A DNA stretch of 64,000 nt, taken from NCBI RefSeq assembly GCF_900156675.1, contig NZ_FTOH01000010.1:1-64000 (forward strand), written 5' to 3'. Below, piece after piece: positions 45,280 to 54,037 of this stretch. The DNA comes from Thalassolituus maritimus. GTDB taxonomy: Bacteria; Pseudomonadota; Gammaproteobacteria; Pseudomonadales; Oceanobacteraceae. The position numbers were made by a program, and so were the translations under genes. Positions within the stretch are counted from its first letter, which is position 1, and every line of letters starts with the position of its first letter. The notes beneath the pieces are model-generated. The model ran no database searches, was not told the DNA's origin, and saw only the letters and a list, made by a program, of their open reading frames with translations.

Positions 45280-48200
45280 TCAGCGGGCCTCGGTCCCATC
45301 CTGGTACCCTGCATCCCAACTTGCGGCGAGAAGGTCTGAGCTATATGGGTTTACCTTGCGGGCTTTGGAATTACCTTGTTTGAAGCCTTCATCATAGGCA
45401 TCCTCAACGGTCACATTCTCTTCGCCACCACTACTGAAGGCGCGGCGGAAGGCGACCTGAATGTCGTCCAGAAGCACATAAGTACATGGCACCAGCAAGA
45501 GGCTGACGAGTGTTGCGAAAAGTACGCCGAACGCCAGCGAAATAGCCATTGGAATCAGGAATTGAGCCTGCAGGCTGGTTTCAGAGATCAAGGGTATCAG
45601 GCCCACAAACGTGGTCAGTGAGGTCAGAAGAATCGGCCGGAAACGGGCGATACCGGCTTCAATCACGGCATCGTATGTACTGGCTCCTTTTTCCCTGCGG
45701 TTATTGATGTAATCCATCAATACCAGGTTATCGTTCACCACAACGCCACTGACAGCCACCATGCCAATGTATGACCAGGATGTGATGACCATACCGAACA
45801 GCTGGTGGCCAATGACTGAGCCCATGATGCCGAAGGGGATGGCATAAATAATAATAAAAGGCTGCATGTACGACTTGAACAGAACCGCCAGCAACAGATA
45901 CATAGCCAATACAGCGACCATGTAATACTGGAACAGGGTCGTCATAAATTTACTCAGGTCGCGCTGCTGACCGCCTCTCGCCCAATCCATTCCTGGGTAC
46001 TGACGCACCAGCGATGGCAGTATTTCGTTCTCAACCACACGCTGAACATTCTGTACTGAGTTACGGCCGGTATCGATAAAGGAAGTCACCGTGACCACGC
46101 GCTTACGGTTGTTGCGCTTGATGTGTGTCGGTGCGTCCTGATACACGATATCCGCGATCGCAGATAAAGGAACATATTGCCCCGGAGCATACTTCACGTG
46201 CATGTTTTCGAGGTGCCATGAAGAATCGCGCTCATCGTCAGGCAGGCCCAGCCAAACCTCGATTTCATCGTCGCGGGTCTGTACATTCTGAACAACCTTG
46301 CCCTGGAAAGCCTGGTTGATCTGGGCAACAACGGTTTGCTGCGTCAGGCCCAGCGAGCTGGCATTGTCGCGGAGAATAATATCTGCCTGCTGTTTGGTGT
46401 TCTCCTGGGTATGACGCACATCGTATGCACCAGCGAACCCTTTCAGATGAACCATTAACTGATCGGCTGCTTCTTTCAGGTCTTCCTGGTCGTTGGCTGA
46501 CAACTCGATCTGAATATCGGGCCTGGCTGGGTTAAGACTGGCGCTGAAGCTCAGCTGGCTGACGCCGGGGATATCTCCAGCAATATTACGCCAGCTGGAA
46601 ATAATCTCGCGGCCACTGATGCGGCTGGTTCTGTCAGAAACCAACTCCAGCGTAATATTGGCCAGGTGATCACGGTCCTGGCTGCTCTTCATATTACTCT
46701 TGGATTCGTTAGGCCCGATGACCGCATAGATATGGTCAATGGTTGCGACACCTTCCATTTCGTAGCGGTGTTTCAGAAGTTCTGCTGCATTGGTCAGGCG
46801 CTCAACAGCCATTTCGGTTTTTTCCCGCGGGGAGCCCTCTGGCAGAACCAGTCGTGCCACGACCGAGTCAGCTTCGACCGGTGTAAACAGAGAGGACTTA
46901 ATCCACCCGGTAAGCATCATTACCAGCATCAGGGTGAAGGTGATGGAGAATACCAGAATAATGATGCCTTTCGCCTGAAGTGCACCACGCAAGGACGGCA
47001 GATAAATCGTGCGCATAAAGCTCTGCAGGGCGCCATCAAACTTCGATTGAATTTTTTCGAGTGTGGAAGGCTCTTTTTTAACATTAACTTTCTGCGCATG
47101 AGACAAGTGAGCCGGCAGAATCAGGAAGGACTCAATCACCGAGAAGATAAGCGTGGCGATAACGACGATAGGAATCGCCTGCATCATTTTTCCTTCGGGG
47201 CCGGGCAGCCCGATCAAAGGAATAAACGCAATGACCGTAGTAATTACCGCGAACAGAATCGGCTTATAAACCTCGAAAGCCCCTTCAAGTGCTGCCTCGG
47301 TACCATAAATGCCTTTTTCGTTGCGGTTGTGAATCGCCTCAGCGACCACGACCGCATCATCGACCACGATCCCGAGTACGAGAATAAAACCAAACAATGA
47401 CACCGCATTGATGGAGACATCGTACATTGGCATCGCAAACAGAGCACCGAAGAAAGATACCGGAATACCCATGCTCACCCAGAATGACAGACGGCCATTC
47501 AGGAAGAGAAGCAAGGTAATAAAGAGCAGTACGAGACCCGCAAGTGCGTTCTCCAGCAGCATGCTGATGCGCTCTCGAAGGTGCTTTGATTCGTCCTGCC
47601 ATACGTGTGTTTTGATGGTTTCTGGTAGGCGCAGGCTATCTACATAGGTGTGCAGGTCATCGGCGATGTCCATAATGCTCTGATCGCCAACCCGGTAAAT
47701 GTCGATCGAGGCGGATGGCGTGCCATCAAAGCTGGCGTTCGTCTCGCTGACATAGCGGGTATCTGTGATGATCGCGAGATCGCGTAGCAGAATCTCTGCA
47801 CCGGTTGAATCTGAGTAGATAACGATATTGCGATAGGCTTCAGCCGAGTCTTTGTACGCATCACTGGTAATCAGAATGTCGCCGTCCTGAGTTTCCAGTA
47901 CACCACCGGGCAGGAAGCCCGTCTGCTGACGGATCATTCCAGAAATATCGTCGAACGTCAGATCGTACTTCTCAAGATTATGAGCCGGTACTTCGATACG
48001 GATTTCGGATTTCGACATGTCTTGCAGTTCAATCACGCTGATGTCTGGCATATCCATCAGGTCATTGCGTATTTCACGGGATGTTTCTGCGAGAGCGGCG
48101 TAACTGGTGTTGCCGTAAATAATTAATTTAGCAACGCGGTTTTTAACAGACAGCTCCTGTAACGTCGGTGTTTCGGCGTCGTCAGGGAGCAGGCCCTCTT

Positions 48201-48543
48201 CATTAATTCGACGGGATATTTCGTCAGAAATTTTATCGGTTTCGTAGCCGTCGGCGATGTCGACCGTCATGCTACATAAGCCATCATAGGCAAAGGAGGT
48301 CAGGTTTTGTGTACCCTGAATATCGTAGATGCGATTTTCAATGGCCTTACAGACACTGTTTTCAATGGTTTCAACATTACCACCTGGCAGTTTAGTCTGA
48401 ATGCTAAGACGGTCGAGGGTGACATTGGGGATAAGTTCTTTGCGTGTTTCAGGTACGGCCATCAAGCCCAGGGCAATCAGGCAGAACATCAACAGATTGG
48501 CAGCAACGGTGTTCTCCGCAAACCAACGGATGATCTGTTTCAT
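45280..48543 (-). CDS. RND-family efflux pump, inner membrane subunit
   Basis: A 1087-residue proton-driven exporter of the AcrB/HAE superfamily. It has a first helix, a large periplasmic domain, helices two to seven and a second copy of the same. GIVVDDAVVVAEAIHN in helix four carries the paired aspartates used for proton relay. The C-terminus extends about 60 residues past the last helix. It lies 18 bases after its adaptor gene and downstream of the GH3/acyltransferase genes. No outer membrane channel gene is nearby, so a TolC from elsewhere is presumed. Confidence 0.93.
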   Translation of the reverse strand: MKQIIRWFAENTVAANLLMFCLIALGLMAVPETRKELIPNVTLDRLSIQTKLPGGNVETIENSVCKAIENRIYDIQGTQNLTSFAYDGLCSMTVDIADGYETDKISDEISRRINEEGLLPDDAETPTLQELSVKNRVAKLIIYGNTSYAALAETSREIRNDLMDMPDISVIELQDMSKSEIRIEVPAHNLEKYDLTFDDISGMIRQQTGFLPGGVLETQDGDILITSDAYKDSAEAYRNIVIYSDSTGAEILLRDLAIITDTRYVSETNASFDGTPSASIDIYRVGDQSIMDIADDLHTYVDSLRLPETIKTHVWQDESKHLRERISMLLENALAGLVLLFITLLLFLNGRLSFWVSMGIPVSFFGALFAMPMYDVSINAVSLFGFILVLGIVVDDAVVVAEAIHNRNEKGIYGTEAALEGAFEVYKPILFAVITTVIAFIPLIGLPGPEGKMMQAIPIVVIATLIFSVIESFLILPAHLSHAQKVNVKKEPSTLEKIQSKFDGALQSFMRTIYLPSLRGALQAKGIIILVFSITFTLMLVMMLTGWIKSSLFTPVEADSVVARLVLPEGSPREKTEMAVERLTNAAELLKHRYEMEGVATIDHIYAVIGPNESKSNMKSSQDRDHLANITLELVSDRTSRISGREIISSWRNIAGDIPGVSQLSFSASLNPARPDIQIELSANDQEDLKEAADQLMVHLKGFAGAYDVRHTQENTKQQADIILRDNASSLGLTQQTVVAQINQAFQGKVVQNVQTRDDEIEVWLGLPDDERDSSWHLENMHVKYAPGQYVPLSAIADIVYQDAPTHIKRNNRKRVVTVTSFIDTGRNSVQNVQRVVENEILPSLVRQYPGMDWARGGQQRDLSKFMTTLFQYYMVAVLAMYLLLAVLFKSYMQPFIIIYAIPFGIMGSVIGHQLFGMVITSWSYIGMVAVSGVVVNDNLVLMDYINNRREKGASTYDAVIEAGIARFRPILLTSLTTFVGLIPLISETSLQAQFLIPMAISLAFGVLFATLVSLLLVPCTYVLLDDIQVAFRRAFSSGGEENVTVEDAYDEGFKQGNSKARKVNPYSSDLLAASWDAGYQDGTEAR

Positions 48544-48561
48544 AAGTCAGCCTCCGGCAGG

Positions 48562-49701
48562 TTACTTCTTGCGAATTGGTTCGACGGTCATGCCTTCGAC
48601 AAGACGGTTAAAGTTACCAGCGACTACCCGGGTGCCCGGTGGCAGCGCAGTATCAATATAAGCGAATTCCTTGCCGCGATAGCGGATGGTCACAGGCTGG
48701 CGCTGAATCGTGTTATCTGCATTAATCATCCAGATGGCATCACCAGAGAGGATGACCTCTCGCGGTAGAATGCGCATATTTTCAATTTCCTGGCCGCGGA
48801 TTTCAGCTTCAAGGAACGAGCCCGGCACCAGATAGCGACCGGTATTGCTGTACATTTCATCGCCGTTGACCTGAGCGATGATATAGAGGAGCTGGTTTGC
48901 ACTGCGTTCACCGTCGGTGCGTACGATATAGCCGCTCCATTCATCGCCACTCTCATAGTCACGCAGAGTTACCTGCGGCATAAAGCTTGGCCCATTCTCA
49001 GTGCTGGTGTTTTCTTCGACACCAATGATCATGAGCTCGGCATCGTTTAATGGCAGACGGATTTCAGCCTGATTCATCCCGTAAAGAACGGCAACCGGTG
49101 AGCCGGTCTGTACCAGATCACCCTCGTTAATGAACACATCAACGACTTTGCCTTCGATCGGCGAGCTGATTTTAGTATTTTCTAATTGGTCATAGGCGTA
49201 TTGCAGGGCGGCCTCTGCGGCTTCCACCTGTGCGTTTGCGTATGCAAGCTGAGGTACGAAGCGCGCGTAGTCTGAAGCGTTACGTCCTGCCTGACGACGA
49301 GCTACGCGTGCATTTGCTTCGGTTTCTTCCAGCCGTAACTTTGTTTGCGTCAGTTGCGCTTTCTTCTGGGCTATATCAAGAATAAGAGGCTGTTCGTCGA
49401 TCTGAACCAGCAACTGGTCAGCATTCACGATTTCGCCTTTTTTCAGCTCCGGAGCAATATCCGTCACCAGGCCAGATACCTGACTGGCTATCTTATGGAC
49501 GCGTGAAGCCGAGACTCGTCCGCGGCTGAAAATAGGGATCGACTGCGTGGAGATACGCACCTCTTTGTACGGAACCTGAGGAATTGCGACCTTAACTTCC
49601 TGAGTCTGAGGTTTAGGTGCATTGATGTACATGGTGTATCCGGCGTATCCGGCAGCAGCGAGAATAACCAGGCCGATGATAAAAAATTTCAACTGTTTCA
49701 T
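48562..49701 (-). CDS. RND efflux periplasmic adaptor protein
   Basis: A 379-residue membrane-fusion protein anchored by an N-terminal helix (residues 4-27). Lipoyl-like (VSGLVTDIAPELKKGEIVNADQLL) and helical-hairpin parts (AQLTQTKLRLEETEANARVARR) follow, then the second lipoyl half (ISSPIEGKVVDVFINEGDLV) and a beta-barrel. It sits directly before the pump gene. The 67-base gap from the GNAT gene leaves open whether they share a transcript. Confidence 0.93.
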   Translation of the reverse strand: MKQLKFFIIGLVILAAAGYAGYTMYINAPKPQTQEVKVAIPQVPYKEVRISTQSIPIFSRGRVSASRVHKIASQVSGLVTDIAPELKKGEIVNADQLLVQIDEQPLILDIAQKKAQLTQTKLRLEETEANARVARRQAGRNASDYARFVPQLAYANAQVEAAEAALQYAYDQLENTKISSPIEGKVVDVFINEGDLVQTGSPVAVLYGMNQAEIRLPLNDAELMIIGVEENTSTENGPSFMPQVTLRDYESGDEWSGYIVRTDGERSANQLLYIIAQVNGDEMYSNTGRYLVPGSFLEAEIRGQEIENMRILPREVILSGDAIWMINADNTIQRQPVTIRYRGKEFAYIDTALPPGTRVVAGNFNRLVEGMTVEPIRKK

Positions 49702-49768
49702 ATTGCTCTCTGTTGCAAATAGCGAGCGCGCGGGCAGCCGGTGTTACTGAGGCAGATAATATTTTTTG

Positions 49769-50869
49769 CTACAGGCGCGCAGTTTCGAGATACATCAGCC
49801 CTTCAGGGTTCAGATCAGGTGATGGGTCCTTACCGTAACCTGAGATAAAATGGAGGCTGAATAATTCTTCTTTTTTGTACTTATCGGTCACCTTGTGCAA
49901 AGGGTCTTCCGTGTCAAAGCCAACGACTAAGGCATCATACTCACTATCTTTCAGTTCCTTGCGTGCGTATGCGAGAAGATCTGCAAAGATATCACTGCGA
50001 TTGTCTTTAAATACGTTGCAATGCAGGTAAATATAGCTGGTCAATGACCCTGCTGGTGGCAGTGACAGCCCCCCCGCAATCTTAGTGTACGCGTTGTAGA
50101 AGGGGCGCGCGTACTGGATAGCTTTAGAGTATCCCGCAATTCGCGTTTGTTTAAAGGCCTTCTGATCCCAGAAACCGGTCATACCGACCAATTCGTTGCC
50201 ATCAAATGCCAATAAAAAATCGTTTAATTTTATATCCCGGTAATAGGTATCTCCAGTTTCTATTCTGGAGAAGTCATAACAGGGGTAGAACTGCTTACGT
50301 GGGGCGTTGGCATCAAAAAATGCCTGCATAACCGGTATGTCAGTACTGGCAGCCCGACGAATATTAAGACGGATTTTGTGTTTCTCGCGTCGGCGCAACT
50401 CTATCATATTGGTGCGGTGGCGACGGAATGCGTTATATGTCGGTTGCACTTTGATACGGTTGCCGCCAACGGTATCGAGAGAAGCCTTGTTCTCTTCGAG
50501 AATCACGGTCTGGTAATAGTCGTCACCGATGATACTTTTGACGGTTTTAAAGAAGCGCAAAAGTGTTCGCCCACCCTGATAATCACGGTGGATACGCAGA
50601 TCACTGCCATAGCGCATGGATTTGCGCTGGCCGTTTTCGAAAACATCACGAAAGCCCATACTGAAAGCACCGGCAATCCGCTGCTGTTCGGTATCTTCCA
50701 TCACCCAAAGATCGCGGGTCGTTGTACCAACGTCTGTCGCATGGAAGTAGTTGGGCTCGCGTTCAAAATTCAGCTGAATACTGCCTTCCTGTGGCGTATC
50801 AGACAGCAATTCACTCAGCCCCGGTGCATCCTCTTCGATGGTAGGGCGAATGATAAAGCGCTGACTCAT
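49769..50869 (-). CDS. GNAT-family acyltransferase, double-domain size
   Basis: A 366-residue protein, about twice one GNAT domain. The acyl-CoA pyrophosphate loop appears as HRDYQGGRTLLRFF near residue 115. A second, more diverged half begins near residue 175 (IRRAASTDIPVMQAFFD) with the strand FLLAFDGNELVGMTGFWD. The ATG at 50869 overlaps the GH3 stop by four bases, so the two products are made together and probably act on the same pathway. Substrates unknown. Confidence 0.8.
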   Translation of the reverse strand: MSQRFIIRPTIEEDAPGLSELLSDTPQEGSIQLNFEREPNYFHATDVGTTTRDLWVMEDTEQQRIAGAFSMGFRDVFENGQRKSMRYGSDLRIHRDYQGGRTLLRFFKTVKSIIGDDYYQTVILEENKASLDTVGGNRIKVQPTYNAFRRHRTNMIELRRREKHKIRLNIRRAASTDIPVMQAFFDANAPRKQFYPCYDFSRIETGDTYYRDIKLNDFLLAFDGNELVGMTGFWDQKAFKQTRIAGYSKAIQYARPFYNAYTKIAGGLSLPPAGSLTSYIYLHCNVFKDNRSDIFADLLAYARKELKDSEYDALVVGFDTEDPLHKVTDKYKKEELFSLHFISGYGKDPSPDLNPEGLMYLETARL

Positions 50870-52530
50870 GCAGCGGCCTCCGCCGGTTTCGAGTTTCTCA
50901 GTATGTCGCTGACGGCGCCTGGCATCTGATCGTTCTGCCACAGTGCGAGCGGTTCAATCTTAATGTTGCCTGCGACCATACCGCCGGCAATTTTGTGTTC
51001 GGTATACACTTCCATGGCATCAGGCACGATCAGCATTTCTGCATGACCTAACTGGCCCAGCTCGCGGGCAAGCTTGTAATGAAAATGCTGATTAAGTTGT
51101 TCTTCCAGTTGAGCACCGAGCGTATTCCGGGCTGCAATAGCGTCAGAACTACCAGAACACAGCAGACCGTAGACGGGCTTAGCGCGCAGGTCTGATTGTG
51201 GAATAGCGACCAGGGTCACTGGGGATAGTCCCATGTTGCCACTGAAGTGATCGATCAGTTTGACGGCTGCATCTGGCGATAATTTTTCACCGACCATATC
51301 AACACCGTCAATACGGCTGATAAAGCGTAGGCACGGGCACTGATTAATAAAGTCAGTGACCAGCAGCATGTCTTTGGTCTGATAACGCAGCAGGCCATTA
51401 CCGGTCGTGATGATCGGCCGCACGCGCATGTCTTTTTTCAGTTCCCAGCTGCACAGAATCTCATTGGTATCGAGGTCTTCAAACTCATAGAAGTGGCTGG
51501 TGAACGCCAGTGGATACTCGTCGCCCATTGGGAAGGTCACAACACCTTCGGTTGCGAACAGGCCTTTGCCCTGGAAGCCGCTGTGCGGGAATATCGCCTG
51601 CAGTTTCTCTGCCCAGCCTTTCGATGAAGAGGTGTCCCACGAGCTGATCAGTGCCAGGTTTGGCCAGATCGCCTTGGTGAACGCCGGTGTGATTTCGCCG
51701 TCCCACTTACGCATGTAGGCAGCGGCGGCTTCGTTCTTCGGCGGTTCGATGTTTTTCAGGCTATCGAACGGAGCTACCCATCGGCCAGTTTCGAGCACTT
51801 CGGCGATTTTCTCGCGGTGTTCCTGCATAACCTGCAGCAGGCTCATGGCGAAGGTTGGACTCCAGACCGACATAAAGGAAAGATCAGTACAGGCAACCAG
51901 ATAACAGGACGTCGCGAAGAATGACTCGTCTGAGCTTTCAGCCAGAGATACGCCTTCGGGTACCGCCATGGTGCCGGCCATAAACAGTCGCTTCCACCAA
52001 GGCAGCAGTTGCATGTCGTCGTTGATACTTTCACTGACCTGATCGCGCAGGTCACTTGGCACCCAGGACAGAGACCAGTAGTGACGGCCTTTCTTTATCC
52101 CCGGGAAGTTGGCGTACAGGTCAGACATCCATGGGCTGATGGCTTCGTCAGCCTGATCAAGGAATGGACGCGTATATGGAATCCATTTGATTTTCGAGGT
52201 GGAGCCTGATGTTGGCTGGTAGCGATCACAGCTTGAGGTCGTCAGCATCGGCTTACCGCTCTTCTGCTGTTCGACAATCATGTCGTGCCAGTAGTTGTAG
52301 TCTGTGATGGGCACCTGCTGACGGAACTCCTCGACCGTCATATCCTTACGCAGGCCATGCTTAACGGCGGACTCCGCACCCACAACCATGTTCAGGGTGT
52401 CGCTAAGAATAGAACGCTGAACGCTCTCAACGTCATAACTGGCGTCAATGAATTTTCGCGCGCCCTTACGGGTCAGCGTGGCTGATGCAAAATGAAGCAG
52501 CGACGTGGTCAGGTTCTTCAGAGCGGACAT
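50866..52530 (-). CDS. GH3-family acyl-adenylating / acyl-acid-amido synthetase
   Basis: A 554-residue member of the GH3 family. In plants these enzymes adenylate carboxylic acids and join them to amino acids; bacterial members are little studied. The nucleotide-binding motif is seen at residues 99-115 (SSCDRYQPTSGSTSKIK). Later landmarks include the YEFEDLDTNEILCSWEL and GLLRYQTKDML segments. The ATG at 52530 lies 7 bases after AGGAGCC. It is flanked by two acyltransferase-like genes and followed by an RND pump. Confidence 0.88.
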   Translation of the reverse strand: MSALKNLTTSLLHFASATLTRKGARKFIDASYDVESVQRSILSDTLNMVVGAESAVKHGLRKDMTVEEFRQQVPITDYNYWHDMIVEQQKSGKPMLTTSSCDRYQPTSGSTSKIKWIPYTRPFLDQADEAISPWMSDLYANFPGIKKGRHYWSLSWVPSDLRDQVSESINDDMQLLPWWKRLFMAGTMAVPEGVSLAESSDESFFATSCYLVACTDLSFMSVWSPTFAMSLLQVMQEHREKIAEVLETGRWVAPFDSLKNIEPPKNEAAAAYMRKWDGEITPAFTKAIWPNLALISSWDTSSSKGWAEKLQAIFPHSGFQGKGLFATEGVVTFPMGDEYPLAFTSHFYEFEDLDTNEILCSWELKKDMRVRPIITTGNGLLRYQTKDMLLVTDFINQCPCLRFISRIDGVDMVGEKLSPDAAVKLIDHFSGNMGLSPVTLVAIPQSDLRAKPVYGLLCSGSSDAIAARNTLGAQLEEQLNQHFHYKLARELGQLGHAEMLIVPDAMEVYTEHKIAGGMVAGNIKIEPLALWQNDQMPGAVSDILRNSKPAEAAA

Positions 52531-52605
52531 CTGACAGGCTCCTGTATCTTTCTTTGTGTGGTGAAGACTTTCATCGGTGTCAGGCTCAGAACCCGGAGGC
52601 GTTGG

Positions 52606-52623
52606 CCGGTATAAAAAAACCGG
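52606..52623. other. Small hairpin upstream of the GH3 gene
   Basis: CCGGT-ataaaaaa-ACCGG, inside the 282-base gap between the acyltransferase-like gene and the GH3 gene. The A/T run lies in the loop, not after the stem, so it is not a classic terminator. I saw no good promoter in this gap. Confidence 0.35.
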
Positions 52624-52812
52624 AATCTGACAATTAGATGAAAGGCATAATTGTTTATTATTATCCGTGCTTCCTTCGCCATGTGCGGAGACAAGAACGG
52701 GCCAGCGATTTAACCATAAAGTCTTAGGCAACTGAATTGCTGCAGCTGGTCTGACTGTGCCTTTGGCGCATATTACGTACTATGTCACACTTCAGGCCAG
52801 CTGCGGGCGGTG

Positions 52813-53583
52813 TTATGCCGCCAGACGACGGTTCTTACGGGCTGGACGACGCAGCCCGAAGGTGCTGCGGATCAGCTTTTTGAAGAATATCCCGATGGTT
52901 GAAAGGCCAATCTCACCTACGCATGGCAGTTCAGTGCCTCGACGCCATTCTGGGTTACGCTCCTCAAAAAAGCGGATGGCTGAATTACTGGCACGCATAC
53001 GAGGCGTGATGTCCGCGACATCTTCTTTCAGCGCATGGTAGCCCTCGCCGAAGTCGAGAATTTTCTCTTCTTCTTTGTAGTAGGTCGGGTAGAGTTTCTG
53101 GCAGTACTGCTGCATCAGACCTTCCATCTCATGGTCGTGGTGATCGTGGCGTGGATAGAAGCGTTGAAAGTTATTGGCCATCAGCAGATAGGTTTTGTAA
53201 CCCTTCGAAATCAATAACCAAAACATAGGAGTGGTGGGGCGCAACATCTTCGCTTTCAGCATTTTCATTGCGAACGCAGTGTGCAATGTTTTGTTGCCCC
53301 AGAATTCGGGCTCAACGATGGTGTCGCCCGTGAATACGCCAATGGCTTTCTTACCCTGGTGCATCAGTTCGACTTCGTTGTAGGTACTGAATCCCACTAT
53401 TTTCCCGGTGGTTTTGTTTTTCAGGATCATGACGCCTTTCTTTTCACTCATATCCTTAATAAAGGTTGTGAGATCGGCGTTCTCATAGAAACGGGTGAAA
53501 ATGCTGTGCATTTCGACGAGCTTAGCGATGTTTACTTCATTGATAGGGAAGAAACGACAGGTGAGTTTCGCTTTTTTAGTCAT
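52813..53583 (-). CDS. Acyltransferase-like (GNAT-fold) protein
   Basis: A 256-residue protein with a diverged GNAT pattern. The strand IVGFSTYNEVEL is followed by GDTIVEPEFWGNKTLHTAFAMKML, which resembles the acyl-CoA-binding strand and helix. A histidine cluster (RHDHHDHE) lies near residue 147. The C-terminus is basic (LRRPARKNRRLAA) after a hydrophobic patch and may touch the membrane. The ATG at 53583 gives MTKKAKLTCRFFPINE. It is first of the GH3/RND gene line; its assignment is less sure than that of the other GNAT protein. Confidence 0.6.
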   Translation of the reverse strand: MTKKAKLTCRFFPINEVNIAKLVEMHSIFTRFYENADLTTFIKDMSEKKGVMILKNKTTGKIVGFSTYNEVELMHQGKKAIGVFTGDTIVEPEFWGNKTLHTAFAMKMLKAKMLRPTTPMFWLLISKGYKTYLLMANNFQRFYPRHDHHDHEMEGLMQQYCQKLYPTYYKEEEKILDFGEGYHALKEDVADITPRMRASNSAIRFFEERNPEWRRGTELPCVGEIGLSTIGIFFKKLIRSTFGLRRPARKNRRLAA

Positions 53584-54037
53584 TGCAGCCTCGATATTTT
53601 TTATTGTTTTTATAACCGCCTCGCCAAACAGGATGGGCGGAATCTGCAATCCATTGTCTTAACCTGACCAAAACCAGGTGTCCTTCAAGCAGTTGCTCCG
53701 GGGCCAGCGGCCGGGAGTAACTGTTCGTATTCGTGATCTGTGAACTTATGTTAATTATATTTACTGGCCGGTGACCAGCGTTTTGATAAAGGTATCAAAG
53801 CGGTATTCCTCCCTAATGTGACACTGGTCATAATTGTGACATTGAGAGGTGCAAGTAAGCCATATTGGCTTGATATGGCTTTACATAACCCTTATTTTGC
53901 AGGAATTGACCTGTTTCAGGAAGTCTGAAGGGACTTTGATTTTAAGCCGTACCATGACAGAAGTATGTTGCTTTGTTGCAACGCGATGGGGCCTCTCTAC
54001 AATACGCGGCTGATTCTGAAACATGTGGACAATCAAT
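53584..54037. promoter_or_regulatory. Divergent regulatory gap between the GH3 cluster and glmU
   Basis: This 454-base gap has no gene. It holds the palindrome TTTGATA-aagg-TATCAAA (53782-53799), a CRP-like site TGTGA-N6-TCATA (53817-53832), and a nine-pair repeat AAGCCATAT-N7-ATATGGCTT (53857-53881). For the minus strand there is a perfect -10 (TATAAT, 53759-53754) without a good -35, which would fit an activator-dependent promoter for the acyltransferase/GH3 genes. Confidence 0.5.
53976..54003 (+). promoter_or_regulatory. glmU promoter
   Basis: TTGCAA (53976-53981), 16 bases, then TACAAT (53998-54003). The start site would fall about 25 bases before the chosen glmU ATG. Confidence 0.6.

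Noticed and set aside
46666-47400. 244-residue plus-strand open frame inside the RND pump gene
   Set aside because: Antisense to a well-supported RND gene; composition is that of a mirror frame.
52531-52731. 67-residue N-terminal extension of the GH3 protein
   Set aside because: The ATG at 52530 has AGGAG upstream and gives a normal family start; the extension has proline-rich non-conserved sequence.
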